Shown: positions 18,579 to 27,286 of the stretch, one piece after another
Layout: every line of letters begins with the position of its first letter
How positions within the stretch are numbered: the first letter of the stretch is position 1
Assembly (NCBI RefSeq): GCF_002355635.1
Contig: NZ_AP017558.1
Location: forward strand, 248,001 to 312,000
Length of the DNA: 64,000 nucleotides
From: Halopenitus persicus
GTDB taxonomy: Archaea > Halobacteriota > Halobacteria > Halobacteriales > Haloferacaceae
Reading direction: 5' to 3'
The notes under the pieces: generated by a model
Seen by the model: the letters and a program-made list of their open reading frames with translations, nothing else
Told to the model about the DNA's origin: nothing
The model's database searches: none
Position numbers and translations under genes: made by a program

Positions 18579-18713
18579 TCAGTCGAACAGAACGAGCCCC
18601 AACTTCTCACAGGCGGGACAAACCAGGGCGTCCCGTCCCTTGTGCTCGTCGGTCTCGAAGGGACAGTCACAGCGCGGACACTGTACGTTCGGGAGGGCGC
18701 TCACCGTCGTCAT
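18579..18713 (-). CDS. Small zinc-ribbon protein (44 aa)
   Basis: This short gene encodes 44 residues with two CxxC knuckles, VQCPRCDC and LVCPACEK, about 15 residues apart. That is a classic four-Cys zinc ribbon. The start is the ATG at 18713 and the stop is TGA at 18579. Haloarchaeal genomes encode many such CPxCG-type mini-proteins of mostly unknown role; some affect motility, biofilm or gene expression. It lies between convergent and divergent glycosylation genes, antisense to them, and codon use is typical for the genome. Function is unknown. Confidence 0.8.
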   Translation of the reverse strand: MTTVSALPNVQCPRCDCPFETDEHKGRDALVCPACEKLGLVLFD

Positions 18714-18863
18714 CACGCGTCCTTTCGATGGGGATTATGTATGTCTTGTGACTGCAAAGCACTGTGGTATCGGATCGGAAACGCCGGTTGTGGGTACCCA
18801 TACCCGTCCGGCAGTTCTCGAACAACGGCTTAATGTCGTGTCCGGCCATCCACCCCACACGAA

Positions 18864-20318
18864 ATGCGAATCGGCCAAACCTCGTTCGTCTACTTCCTCT
18901 CGAAGATCGTCGTCTCGGCGACGGGGTTCCTGGCGACACTCTATTTCGCGCGTGTCCTCGGTGCGGGGACGCTCGGCGTCTATTTCCTCATCCTTGCGCT
19001 CGTCTCTTGGCTGAAACTGGCCGGAGAGATGGGCGTCGGCGGCGCCCTCTCGAAGCGGATCAGCGAAGGTGACGGCTCGGGTGGATACCTGGTGACCGGT
19101 GCGCTCGTCATCGGGGCGCTTACCGTCATTCTGTTGGCCGGGATCTGGGTGCTTCAGGGACGGATCGAGGCCTACGTCGGCCATCCCGACGCACCACTTA
19201 TCCTGGCCCTTCTCGTCCTCGTCGAACTCCTCAACGGCTACACGTCCGCGATCCTGAAGGGACAACGATTGGTACAGTACATCGCCGGTATCTCGACGGT
19301 TCGAACGGTGGTCCGGGTCATTCTACAGGTTGGGGCCGTCTACCTGGGCTACGAACTGCTCGGCCTCGTCGGCGGGTTGGCGGTCGGGATACTGATCGCG
19401 TCCCTCCTCGGCCTCACGATCGTGTACCGGTCGCTCGAGGAACGACCTTCCCTCAACGACTGGAGCTACCGACACGTCGAGCGCCTCCTCTCGTACGCGA
19501 AATACTCCTGGCTCGGCGGCGTCAGGGGGCGCTCGTTCAACTGGGTCGACGTCGTCGTGCTCGGACTGTTCGTCCCCTCGAACCTGATCGGGATCTACAC
19601 GATCGCGTGGAACATCGCGTCGTTTCTCAACGTCTTCGGGACGTCGATCCGGACGTCGATGTTCCCGGAGATCAGCAAGCTCGCCGCCGAGGACGACACC
19701 GACCAGATCCGGAGTCTGGTCTCGGACATGCTCGCGTTCGGCGGACTCATCCTGATCCCGGGACTCGTCGGTGGCGTCCTGATCGGCGATCGGCTGCTCC
19801 GGATCTACGGGTCGGAGTTCGTGCAGGGCACGGCGGTGTTGGGGCTGCTCATCCTCTCGGTCCACATCTACGACTACCAGATGCAGTTCACCAACGCCCT
19901 CAACGCGATCGACCGCCCCGACCTCTCGTTCCGGGTGAACGCGGTCTTCATCGGCGGGAACGCGGCGCTCAACCTCGTGTTGGTGTCCCAGTACGGCTGG
20001 GTCGGCGCCGCGGTCGCGACCGTCGTCTCGGCGACGGTCGGCCTGGTCGGGGCCGCCCACTACCTCCGGCAGCAGATCGACGTCGCGGTCCCGATCGGGA
20101 CGATCCTCCGCCAGTGGGCGGCGGCCGGGTGTATGGGAGTGGTGGTGTCGGGGATCCTTCGCGCCGATTCGGTATACGGGATTTTCTCGAGAAACGATGT
20201 CTCGGTCATCGTGGTAGCAGGAACGGGCGCTGCCGTCTACTTCGTGGTGTTGTACGCCATCTCGTCCCGGTTCCGAACGGTCATCCGGAACAACTCGCCG
20301 GTCGAGATCCCGATCTGA
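18864..20318 (+). CDS. Wzx/AglR-like lipid-linked oligosaccharide flippase
   Basis: This 484-residue polytopic protein of the MATE/polysaccharide-transport (MOP) superfamily has about 12-14 membrane helices. The start RIGQTSFVYFLSKIVVSATG and the SxxxKxxxxxxG pattern are typical of Wzx-like proteins. Haloferax AglR belongs to this group and is needed for dolichol-phosphate-sugar translocation. The neighbouring GT-C enzyme and epimerase support a role in moving lipid-linked sugars outward. The ATG at 18864 begins right at the first helix. Confidence 0.88.
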   Translation: MRIGQTSFVYFLSKIVVSATGFLATLYFARVLGAGTLGVYFLILALVSWLKLAGEMGVGGALSKRISEGDGSGGYLVTGALVIGALTVILLAGIWVLQGRIEAYVGHPDAPLILALLVLVELLNGYTSAILKGQRLVQYIAGISTVRTVVRVILQVGAVYLGYELLGLVGGLAVGILIASLLGLTIVYRSLEERPSLNDWSYRHVERLLSYAKYSWLGGVRGRSFNWVDVVVLGLFVPSNLIGIYTIAWNIASFLNVFGTSIRTSMFPEISKLAAEDDTDQIRSLVSDMLAFGGLILIPGLVGGVLIGDRLLRIYGSEFVQGTAVLGLLILSVHIYDYQMQFTNALNAIDRPDLSFRVNAVFIGGNAALNLVLVSQYGWVGAAVATVVSATVGLVGAAHYLRQQIDVAVPIGTILRQWAAAGCMGVVVSGILRADSVYGIFSRNDVSVIVVAGTGAAVYFVVLYAISSRFRTVIRNNSPVEIPI

Positions 20319-20475
20319 AACGACACTCCCGAGCGGACGAATCCCGTCGAATGGCCCGTTCCGAACCGACAGTCTCTCCGAGGTGCAATCACGCCGAAGA
20401 TCCGGTCGATACCTCATTCGGCTCCCGTCGCCGCAACGGAACAGACCTTTCCCATCCCGTGTATATCGGCCAAGT

Positions 20476-22329
20476 ATGACGCGGTCTCGCCTTCGTGACC
20501 TCCCCGCTCGGGCGTGGCGCCAAGTCCGATCGGACCTCCGCGAGGACCCCTCCCTCCCGTACGTTCTCCTGCTTGCGGTCGTGCTCTGCGGGTTCTGGAT
20601 CCACCACCGCGTGCCGAACTTCGCGACGCGCGACGAGAAGAGCCGGATCCTCGACGTGCTCGTGGCCTACGGGCGCGTCCTCGATGAGCCGACCGCCGAG
20701 TCGCTGCGGGAGGGCGTCGCGTGGAGCCGCGTTCCCTTCGGCGCGACGTTCCACCTCTACGCCGTGGTGCTGTTGCCGGTCGTGCTCGCGGCGTGGCTGC
20801 TCGGCGACCTCGGGTCGATCGCCGGCCTCGGCTTCCCGAGCGACGAGTTCGGCTTCTATGCTGCCTGGCAGTCGGTGCCGGAGTGGATCTGGACCTGGTC
20901 AATCCTCCTCGTCAGGCTCGCGAACGTCGCGTTCGCGGTCGCGTGCGTCTACCTCACCTACCGGATCGGGACGACTGCACACGGTCGGATCGCCGGAAAC
21001 CTCTCGGCACTCCTGTTGACCCTCACGTTCGGCTTCCTCACGATCGCCCACGAGGGCGGCGAGGACATGCCCGCGCTCTTCTTCGTCCTGCTCGCGCTGT
21101 ATCTGGGGCTGCGCTACGTCCGGACCGACGACCGCACCCTGTTCGTCCTCGCGGGCGCCGCCGGCGGGGTCGCGATCGCGTTCAAGCTCACCGCGGCACC
21201 GGTCGTCCTCGTGGTCGGCGCCGCGTACCTGCTCCGGGCACGATACGTCGCTGACTCCGGTGGCAGCGACGGCGGCGATGACTCCGGTGGCGACGACAGC
21301 GGTGACTCCGGCGGCTCCGACGGCGACTGGCGGGAGGTCCTGTGGCGCCCACGTCTGTTCGTCGGCGGCGCGCTCGCGGGCGCCGGCTGCATCCTCCTCG
21401 GCTTCCCGACCGCCCTCGTCGGGGAGATCGGGCTTGTGGTCGATCGGATCGCCGTCGGATCGACCGCGCGGGCGACTCACACCACCGGCCCCGACGCGCC
21501 CATCTGGTGGTGGTTCCTGCGAGGGTACTTGAGCGGACTCTCGCTCCCGCTGTTCCTTGGGGGCCTCCTCGGGGTTCTCGCAAGCGTCGCCTCGCTCCGA
21601 ACCCGGCGCGAGGGCGTCGACGCGACCGCCCTGGTGCTCGCCGCGCTGGTCGGCTATCTCCTCCTCTTTTCGGGGTGGCACGACTTCCGCGTCCATCACC
21701 TGCTGCCGACGTTCCCGCTGATCGCGCTCCTGCTCGGCGAGCGCCTTCACGCCCTGCGCGAGGCCCGGCCGTCGATCGCTCGTCCCCTGATCGCGGTCCT
21801 GCTGATCACGAGCGGCGCCTACGCGGGCGTCGGCGTCGCGGGATACGCGGACATGCCTCGTGACAACGCCGAGGACTGGCTGGTCGCGGAGGCCGGGGCG
21901 AACGACACCGTCGAGACCTACCGCGTCGACTTCCAGGACACCGCGGTTCCCTACGGGATGCGGGTGAATCACGTCGGGCTCTCCGAGGAGGAGGCGGTGC
22001 ACTGTCCGGCCTACATCCAGCTCGGCTACCGAGATCTGCTGTTCTTAAGCGAGGGAACCTACTACCGCAACGACGGGCACACCGGGGCCTACGTCGAGGA
22101 CCTGCTCGGTGGCGAGACGAACTACGCGATCGCCGCCGAGTTCGGGCCACGTCCGCCGGGCTTCATCCCGGACCGCGCGACGCCCGGGTCAGCCACCGAC
22201 CTGCTCCGGTACGGCGTCGTTCCCCAGACGGACCAGTACGCGGACGAACAGGAGCTGCGGGCGAACCAGTACACCCTGATCCTCGAACGGACCGGCGAGT
22301 GCGAGAGCACCCGGAACCCGCCGCTGTGA
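20476..22329 (+). CDS. GT-C membrane glycosyltransferase (GT39/ArnT-like)
   Basis: This integral membrane protein of 617 residues has about 10-12 helices. The acidic first-loop motif (NFATRDEKSR) is typical of GT-C enzymes that use polyprenyl-phosphate sugars. A cytosolic or loop insert rich in Gly, Ser and Asp (about residues 256-280) is encoded by short direct repeats. The C-terminal 150 residues are soluble and probably extracellular. The frame extends upstream to 20383, but the ATG at 20476 begins the predicted protein just before the first helix. It probably adds a sugar on the outer face; acceptor unknown. Confidence 0.8.
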   Translation: MTRSRLRDLPARAWRQVRSDLREDPSLPYVLLLAVVLCGFWIHHRVPNFATRDEKSRILDVLVAYGRVLDEPTAESLREGVAWSRVPFGATFHLYAVVLLPVVLAAWLLGDLGSIAGLGFPSDEFGFYAAWQSVPEWIWTWSILLVRLANVAFAVACVYLTYRIGTTAHGRIAGNLSALLLTLTFGFLTIAHEGGEDMPALFFVLLALYLGLRYVRTDDRTLFVLAGAAGGVAIAFKLTAAPVVLVVGAAYLLRARYVADSGGSDGGDDSGGDDSGDSGGSDGDWREVLWRPRLFVGGALAGAGCILLGFPTALVGEIGLVVDRIAVGSTARATHTTGPDAPIWWWFLRGYLSGLSLPLFLGGLLGVLASVASLRTRREGVDATALVLAALVGYLLLFSGWHDFRVHHLLPTFPLIALLLGERLHALREARPSIARPLIAVLLITSGAYAGVGVAGYADMPRDNAEDWLVAEAGANDTVETYRVDFQDTAVPYGMRVNHVGLSEEEAVHCPAYIQLGYRDLLFLSEGTYYRNDGHTGAYVEDLLGGETNYAIAAEFGPRPPGFIPDRATPGSATDLLRYGVVPQTDQYADEQELRANQYTLILERTGECESTRNPPL

Positions 22330-22377
22330 GACGCGGGGCGGCTCGCTTGAGGCGACGGGCGCTGCCCGACGGGGCGC

Positions 22378-23406
22378 TCACTCCCCGGTCGTCAGCGCCT
22401 CCCGATCCAGCGACGCCGCGGGATACCACCCGGCCAGCGCGGGGAGGTAGACGCCGAGGAACCGGTCTAAAAGCACCACGGACGCCGCGATCCCCTCAGG
22501 AACGCCCAGCGCGACGAACACCACGGTCGTCGTCGCCTCGGTGACGCCGATCCCGCCGGGCGTCAGGGGGAGCAGCGTCACGCTGTAGGCCGCGACCAGG
22601 TAGAGGGGCAGGAGGAGGGCCGGCTCGAAGGGCGCGCCGAACGCCGCCAGCAGCACCAGCACGCGGCCCCCGGGCGCGACGACGGCGAAGGCGGTCCAGC
22701 CGAGGGCGTACTTCGCCCAGAGACCGGGATCGACCGCGAGCCGGCGGAAGGAGGTGCTGGCGGCGGCGGTGAACTCGCGCAGCCCCCCGACGCGGTCGGC
22801 GGCCGCGGCTCCCACGCGTGGAATCCGACCGACGAGCGCCTCGAGCACATCGACGAGCCGGTCGAGCAGGGGGAGGTTGATCCCGGCGAGCAACACCGCT
22901 CCGCCGGCCGCGAGGTAGAGCCCGGTCGAGAGCGCGAGCAGCAGGAGGATCCCGCCCGGGAGCCGGGGGGCCGCGGCGACCACGCCGACCGCGGCGACGG
23001 CGCCGTACAGCACGGCGTAGATCCCGGTGTGGACGCCCGCGACGGAGGCGCCGTCGGCGTACGCCATCCCGGTCCGGCTCCGGAGGACGAAGGGCGCGGC
23101 CACGCGTCCCGAGAGCCGCGAGGGGAGCAGCTGGTTGAGGAAGTACACCGCGAGGTCGACGCTGGCTGCCGCGCGGAACGACCCCGCGCCGACGCGGGCC
23201 ATCAGCACCTGCCAGGAGTACACGCGGCCGAGGAGGCCGAGGACCGAGACCGCGACGATCGTCGCGAGCGCCCCCGAGCCGAGTCCGCCGAGGTGACCGA
23301 GGACCGTCCCGAACTCGATCTGCGACAGCACCCACGCCAGCGCGACGAGCCCCAGCCCGTACTGCAACGCGGCGATCGCCAGATCCCGGCGGGAGCGATC
23401 GAACAC
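22378..23406 (-). CDS. LPG-synthase-TM/UPF0104 flippase-like membrane protein
   Basis: This 342-residue protein has about 8 membrane helices. It carries the family motifs NQLLPSRLSGRVAAPF and LPLTPGGIGVTEA, seen in the membrane half of lysylphosphatidylglycerol synthase and at the C-terminus of the haloarchaeal glycosyltransferase AglD. I placed the start at the GTG at 23406, 1 base after the upstream stop, because a GAGGTGG ribosome-binding sequence lies just before it. The ATG at 23445 would overlap the upstream gene by 38 bases. It is the last gene of the GT2/DUF2304/deacetylase operon. A role in lipid-sugar translocation is inferred. Confidence 0.82.
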   Translation of the reverse strand: MFDRSRRDLAIAALQYGLGLVALAWVLSQIEFGTVLGHLGGLGSGALATIVAVSVLGLLGRVYSWQVLMARVGAGSFRAAASVDLAVYFLNQLLPSRLSGRVAAPFVLRSRTGMAYADGASVAGVHTGIYAVLYGAVAAVGVVAAAPRLPGGILLLLALSTGLYLAAGGAVLLAGINLPLLDRLVDVLEALVGRIPRVGAAAADRVGGLREFTAAASTSFRRLAVDPGLWAKYALGWTAFAVVAPGGRVLVLLAAFGAPFEPALLLPLYLVAAYSVTLLPLTPGGIGVTEATTTVVFVALGVPEGIAASVVLLDRFLGVYLPALAGWYPAASLDREALTTGE

Positions 23407-23407
23407 G

Positions 23408-24346
23408 TCAGGCCACCTCGTTCGGGTCCCTCTCACGGTCGGCATCGAAACCGGCGTCCGCGAGCACGTCACGGATCGTGACGAACTCGAAGTCGGTCCC
23501 GAGGATCCGGTCGACGGCCCGGCGCATCCAGTCGCCGGTCCGAACCGTGACGCGCGCCGGCACCCCGTCGACGTCCGGCAGGTCGACGAGTTCCCACGGA
23601 TGGACGTACAACACCGGAGCGATCCCGCGCCGGGCAAGAAGGCGCATCCCCCAGATCGTGTACCGGACCCCGAAGAACCGGAGCCACGTGCCGGTCAGCG
23701 GCAGGCCGATCCCCGGGAACACCGCGGTCGGGACCTCCGTGATCCCGCCGGGCGCGTCGGGGTCGACGGCGGTCGCGATCGCGGGGCGATGGAGATCGTA
23801 CTCGCCGCCGTACCAGCCGGGGATCCACCGACAGGAGACCACACTCGCGTCGTAGTCGTACCCGGCCGCCGCGAGCTGGTTGAAATGATCCGGGCCGAAA
23901 TCGAACGCCGGGGCACGAAACCCGGAGACGTCGGTCCCCGTCACGGCCTCGAGACGCTCCTTCGACCGGGCGATCTCTTCGCGCCGCCGATCGGGGGACA
24001 GGTCCGTCAGCAGGCGGTGCGTGTGGGTGTGGGACCCGATTTCGTGACCGGCGTCGGCGAACGCGGCGACCGCGTCGGGGTGCTCGTCGGCGATCTCGGA
24101 GACCACGAACGCGGTCGTCGCGGCGTCGTGGCGCGTGAACGCCTCCTGGAGGAATCGTGCGCCCGCCAGTCCCAGGCTCGGATCGGCAAGCGCTCCGGCG
24201 GCATTTCGGAACGCGGGCGTGTGTCTGAACAGTTCGACGTCGATCGAGAGGACCGCGCGATCGTGGGCGTCCGCGCCATCGTGGAGGTCCGCGCCATCGC
24301 TGCTCGCGTCATCGTCGTCCCGTCCGCCGGTGCGACGATCACTCAT
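23408..24346 (-). CDS. Polysaccharide deacetylase (NodB-like, CE4)
   Basis: The 312-residue protein has CE4 motifs: SIDVE (motif 1, catalytic Asp), the metal-binding HTHTHR within EIGSHTHTHRLL (motif 2) and RAPAFDF (motif 3). A C-terminal extension with YVHPWELVDL follows, as in DUF3473-type deacetylases of exopolysaccharide loci. The first 30 residues are Asp-rich and disordered. The start overlaps the DUF2304 stop by 8 bases. It probably removes N-acetyl groups from a lipid-linked or exported sugar. No signal peptide is seen, so it is probably cytosolic. Confidence 0.9.
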   Translation of the reverse strand: MSDRRTGGRDDDDASSDGADLHDGADAHDRAVLSIDVELFRHTPAFRNAAGALADPSLGLAGARFLQEAFTRHDAATTAFVVSEIADEHPDAVAAFADAGHEIGSHTHTHRLLTDLSPDRRREEIARSKERLEAVTGTDVSGFRAPAFDFGPDHFNQLAAAGYDYDASVVSCRWIPGWYGGEYDLHRPAIATAVDPDAPGGITEVPTAVFPGIGLPLTGTWLRFFGVRYTIWGMRLLARRGIAPVLYVHPWELVDLPDVDGVPARVTVRTGDWMRRAVDRILGTDFEFVTIRDVLADAGFDADRERDPNEVA

Positions 24347-24722
24347 GGTCGCCGTTGTTTCCGTCCCGGTCGTCCATCTCGGCGTCGAGGAGGCTCAGCC
24401 GTTCGTTCAGTCGCGAGACGCGGTCGTAGAGCGTCCCGATCCGGTTCAGGAGATAGATGACGAGCGCGAACAGCGTGAGGTTCGAGACGACGAGGATCGC
24501 CCGCGCTCGCAGCTCGAGTCCCAGCAGTCGCGCGACGGCGTCGAAGGCGGTCGGGAACGCCGCGACGAAGACGAGGCCACTCCCCACGATCACCGAGAGG
24601 ACGAACACCGCGACTGCCTCCCGGCCCGTCCTGACGAGGTAGTAGCCGTTCGCGAGGAACAGCAGGCCGACGACCAGCGCCACGACGTTAACGAGCGAGT
24701 AGTCGAAGGTGAAGCCGATCAT
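24339..24722 (-). CDS. DUF2304 small membrane protein
   Basis: This protein has 127 residues with three hydrophobic helices and a C-terminal coiled coil (RIGTLYDRVSRLNERLSLLD), matching DUF2304. Such proteins are often encoded beside GT2 polyprenyl-phosphate glycosyltransferases and are thought to anchor or regulate them, though the function is not established. Here it lies between a Dpm1-like GT2 and the deacetylase, overlapping the latter by 8 bases. The ATG at 24722 begins the first membrane segment. Confidence 0.8.
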   Translation of the reverse strand: MIGFTFDYSLVNVVALVVGLLFLANGYYLVRTGREAVAVFVLSVIVGSGLVFVAAFPTAFDAVARLLGLELRARAILVVSNLTLFALVIYLLNRIGTLYDRVSRLNERLSLLDAEMDDRDGNNGDHE

Positions 24723-24733
24723 GGGTGGGTATG

Positions 24734-24818
24734 GACGGTGCGGGCGGTCATACGTGAATATAGACGGTGCGGGCGGTCATACGTGAATATTGGCGATGCA
24801 GAGCTGTCATATGTGGAT
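24734..24818. repeat. 29-bp tandem repeat between GT2 and DUF2304 genes
   Basis: A 28-base sequence starting GACGGTGCGGGCGGTCATAC occurs exactly at 24734-24761 and 24763-24790. A degenerate third copy at 24792-24818 runs into the stop codon of the GT2 gene. The period is 29 bases. The repeats are in the only sizeable gap of this operon and could affect downstream expression or mark slippage. Confidence 0.85.
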
Positions 24819-25492
24819 CACCGGAACAGCAGGACGCGCAACACGACATCGATCATCCGGAGCGGATAGAGGACGAACGTGTCGAACGAGAACTGTGAAT
24901 CGCCCTGCTCGCGGATCGGCATCGCGACCGAGACCTCCGTGATCCGCTGGTCCCGTTTGGCCGCGTCGAGCGTCTGTTCGACCGCCCAGTGTCGGTCCGA
25001 GCGGTGGAGGATCTCCCGCAGGGCGCCGACGCGATACACCCGGAACCCGCTGGTCACGTCGGTGATGTCGACGCCGCCGAGGACGTTCACGACCGACGTG
25101 AAGAAGCTGATCCCGAGCCGCCGGACGGCGCCGTACTCCTCGAAGCTTTCGTTGAGGTAGCGGCTCGCGATCACCATATCGTGATCCGCAGCCGCCTCCA
25201 ACAGTCGGGGGATGTGGGTGGGATCGTGTTGCCCGTCCCCGTCGATCTGCAGGACGAACTCGTAGTCGTTGCGGATCGCGTACTGGTAGCCGGTCCTGAC
25301 GGCGCCGCCGACGCCCGTGTTGAACACGTGTTCGATGACGGTCGCACCGTGGTCGCGAGCGATCGCGGCGGTCGCGTCGCTGGAGCCGTCGTCGACGACG
25401 ACGACCTCCTCGACGTGTTCGCGCGTGCCCTCGATGACCGGACCGATGGTCTCGGCTTCGTCGTAGGCGGGGAGAACGGCGACGGTTCGCAC
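24818..25492 (-). CDS. Dpm1-like GT2 (polyprenyl-phosphate glycosyltransferase)
   Basis: This soluble GT-A enzyme of 224 residues has the N-terminal AVLPAYDEAETI, VVDDGSSDAT, the DxD-type LQIDGDGQHDP and the later TSGFRVYR typical of dolichyl-phosphate mannose synthase relatives. It transfers a sugar from a nucleotide donor to a polyprenyl phosphate. The start is GTG at 25492, with no upstream ATG in frame. It heads an operon with DUF2304, the CE4 deacetylase and the LPG-synthase-TM protein. That set looks like a small pathway for making, modifying and flipping a lipid-linked monosaccharide. Confidence 0.9.
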   Translation of the reverse strand: MRTVAVLPAYDEAETIGPVIEGTREHVEEVVVVDDGSSDATAAIARDHGATVIEHVFNTGVGGAVRTGYQYAIRNDYEFVLQIDGDGQHDPTHIPRLLEAAADHDMVIASRYLNESFEEYGAVRRLGISFFTSVVNVLGGVDITDVTSGFRVYRVGALREILHRSDRHWAVEQTLDAAKRDQRITEVSVAMPIREQGDSQFSFDTFVLYPLRMIDVVLRVLLFR

Positions 25493-25570
25493 TGGTGGAG
25501 GGAATCGGCGGGCCCCACTTAGGGATATCGCTCCGGCACGGACCGCAGGCAGGGAACCGACCGGAGCGGG

Positions 25571-25621
25571 ACGCGTGAGGACGTGCGGGGCCCGTGAGGA
25601 CGTGCGGGACGCGTGAGGACG
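25571..25621. repeat. 19-bp tandem repeat in a divergent promoter region
   Basis: The sequence CGTGAGGACGTGCGGG recurs with a 19-base period (CGTGAGG at 25574, 25593 and 25612). It lies between the divergent GT2 and phosphodiesterase-like genes, close to their promoters. It could be a slippage product or an operator-like repeat. Confidence 0.75.
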
Positions 25622-25662
25622 ACGACGAAAGCGACTTGTGAGTCGATCGAGTGGGCGGATCC

Positions 25663-27213
25663 ATGAGCAGAACGGTCGTCGTCGGACTCGACGGGAGCAA
25701 CTGGGACCTGCTGGAGCCGTGGATCGACGGCGGCGATCTCCCGAACCTCGCCGCGCTGCGCGAGGAGAGCGCGTACGCCGAGACGGAGAGTTGCCTCCCG
25801 CCGGTCACCTTTCCGAACTGGAAGTGCTACTCGGCGGGGAAGAACCCCGGCAAGCTCGGCGTCTTCTGGTTCGAGCGAGTCGACCTCGAGGCGGGCACGA
25901 TCGACGTCACGAACGGCGGCGACTTCGAGACCCCCGAGATCTGGGACTACCTCACCGACGAGGGGAAACGCGCCGGCGTGGTCAACATGCCGACGATGTA
26001 TCCGCCCCGCGACATCGACGGTCCCATCGTCGCGGGCGGCCCGGACGCCGTCGAGGGGGAGTACCGGTCGATCGACGGCGGCTACGCCACGCCCGACGGG
26101 CTCGCCGAGGAGCTCGAGGAGCGCTTCGACTACCGGGTTCATCCCGACCCGCTCCTCTCCTCGAACGAGGAGACGGGCGCCGAGGTCGACGCCATCCTCG
26201 AGCTGCTGGACACACGCCTCGAGGTCGCGACCACGCTCCTCGAGGAGGAGGACCTCGAGTTCGTCCACGTCACCCTCTTCTACCTCAACGTCCTCCAGCA
26301 CTTCTTCTGGAACGACGAGCCGACGAAACGCGCCTACGAGGTCGTCGACGAGTGGGTCGGCCGGATCGCCGATATGGAGGACACGAACCTCGTGTTGATG
26401 TCCGACCACGGCTGCGGGCCGACCACGACCGAGTTCTACATCAACGAGTGGCTGGCCGAGAACGGCTACCAGGCCCGGGAACGCACCGTCGACGGCGCCC
26501 TCCAGCGCGTCGGCCTCGACCGGGAGCACGCCCTCGCGGTCGCCAAGCGGCTTGGCGCGGTCGACCTCCTGGCGACCCTCGTCCCCGAGCGGATCCAGAA
26601 GCTCGTCCCGCAGAGCGCCGGGCTCAAACGCGACCGAAAGCTCGACGCCGTCGACCTCGATCGAACGCGGGCAGTCGCCAGCGGGCAGGGACCGATCTAC
26701 CTGAACCCGGCCTTCGACCGCGAGGCGGTTCGTGAGGAACTGATCGCCGATCTCGAAGCCGTCACGGACGAGCACGGCCCGATCTTCGACGGCGTCTACC
26801 GCGCCGAGGAAGTCTACGAGGGACGGTTCCTCGACGAGCCCGGCGCACCCGACGTCGTCGTCGACCAGCGCGACGGCGTCCACGTCAACGACGGCATCGG
26901 CGGCGGCACGGTCCGATCCGGACCGGACCGCTGGCGGGCGGAGAACACCCGCAACGGGCTCTTTCTGGCGTCGGGACCGGACTTCGAGGCGGCCGGGCGA
27001 CTGGACCGGATCAGCATCCTGGATATGGCGCCAACCCTGTTGACGGCCGCCGGCTGTGCGGTTCCCTCGGATATGGACGGGGAGGTGCTACCGATCGTCG
27101 CCGGCGACTCCGAACCGGAGACGCGCGAGCCGATCGCCTGGGACCGCGCCAGCGGCGAGGACGTGACGGCAGGGGTCGAAGACCGGCTCACGCAGCTCGG
27201 GTATATGGAGTGA
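25663..27213 (+). CDS. Alkaline-phosphatase-superfamily phosphodiesterase-like protein
   Basis: This 516-residue protein opens with VVVGLDGSNWDLL (first metal Asp) and has the nucleotide-pyrophosphatase-type nucleophile context PPVTFPNWKCYSAGKNPG, with Thr as likely nucleophile. Later MSDHGCGPT supplies Asp/His ligands. This is the type I phosphodiesterase/nucleotide pyrophosphatase family. A GTG lies 12 bases upstream of the chosen ATG. The C-terminus RLTQLGYME is shared with other superfamily members here. It is flanked by glycan genes, so it may cleave or transfer phosphate-linked groups on lipid-linked or surface glycans. No signal peptide is seen. Confidence 0.85.
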   Translation: MSRTVVVGLDGSNWDLLEPWIDGGDLPNLAALREESAYAETESCLPPVTFPNWKCYSAGKNPGKLGVFWFERVDLEAGTIDVTNGGDFETPEIWDYLTDEGKRAGVVNMPTMYPPRDIDGPIVAGGPDAVEGEYRSIDGGYATPDGLAEELEERFDYRVHPDPLLSSNEETGAEVDAILELLDTRLEVATTLLEEEDLEFVHVTLFYLNVLQHFFWNDEPTKRAYEVVDEWVGRIADMEDTNLVLMSDHGCGPTTTEFYINEWLAENGYQARERTVDGALQRVGLDREHALAVAKRLGAVDLLATLVPERIQKLVPQSAGLKRDRKLDAVDLDRTRAVASGQGPIYLNPAFDREAVREELIADLEAVTDEHGPIFDGVYRAEEVYEGRFLDEPGAPDVVVDQRDGVHVNDGIGGGTVRSGPDRWRAENTRNGLFLASGPDFEAAGRLDRISILDMAPTLLTAAGCAVPSDMDGEVLPIVAGDSEPETREPIAWDRASGEDVTAGVEDRLTQLGYME

Positions 27214-27286
27214 TCCGCTCCGGGCATTCGGAGGCCGAAGTCGATGGATCACCTCGTGTCCACAGGGACGAGTTCGAACGCGACGG

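Noticed and set aside
22378-23445. The ATG at 23445 as start of the LPG-synthase-TM gene
   Set aside because: It overlaps the deacetylase by 38 bases. The GTG at 23406 has a good ribosome-binding sequence and follows the upstream stop directly.
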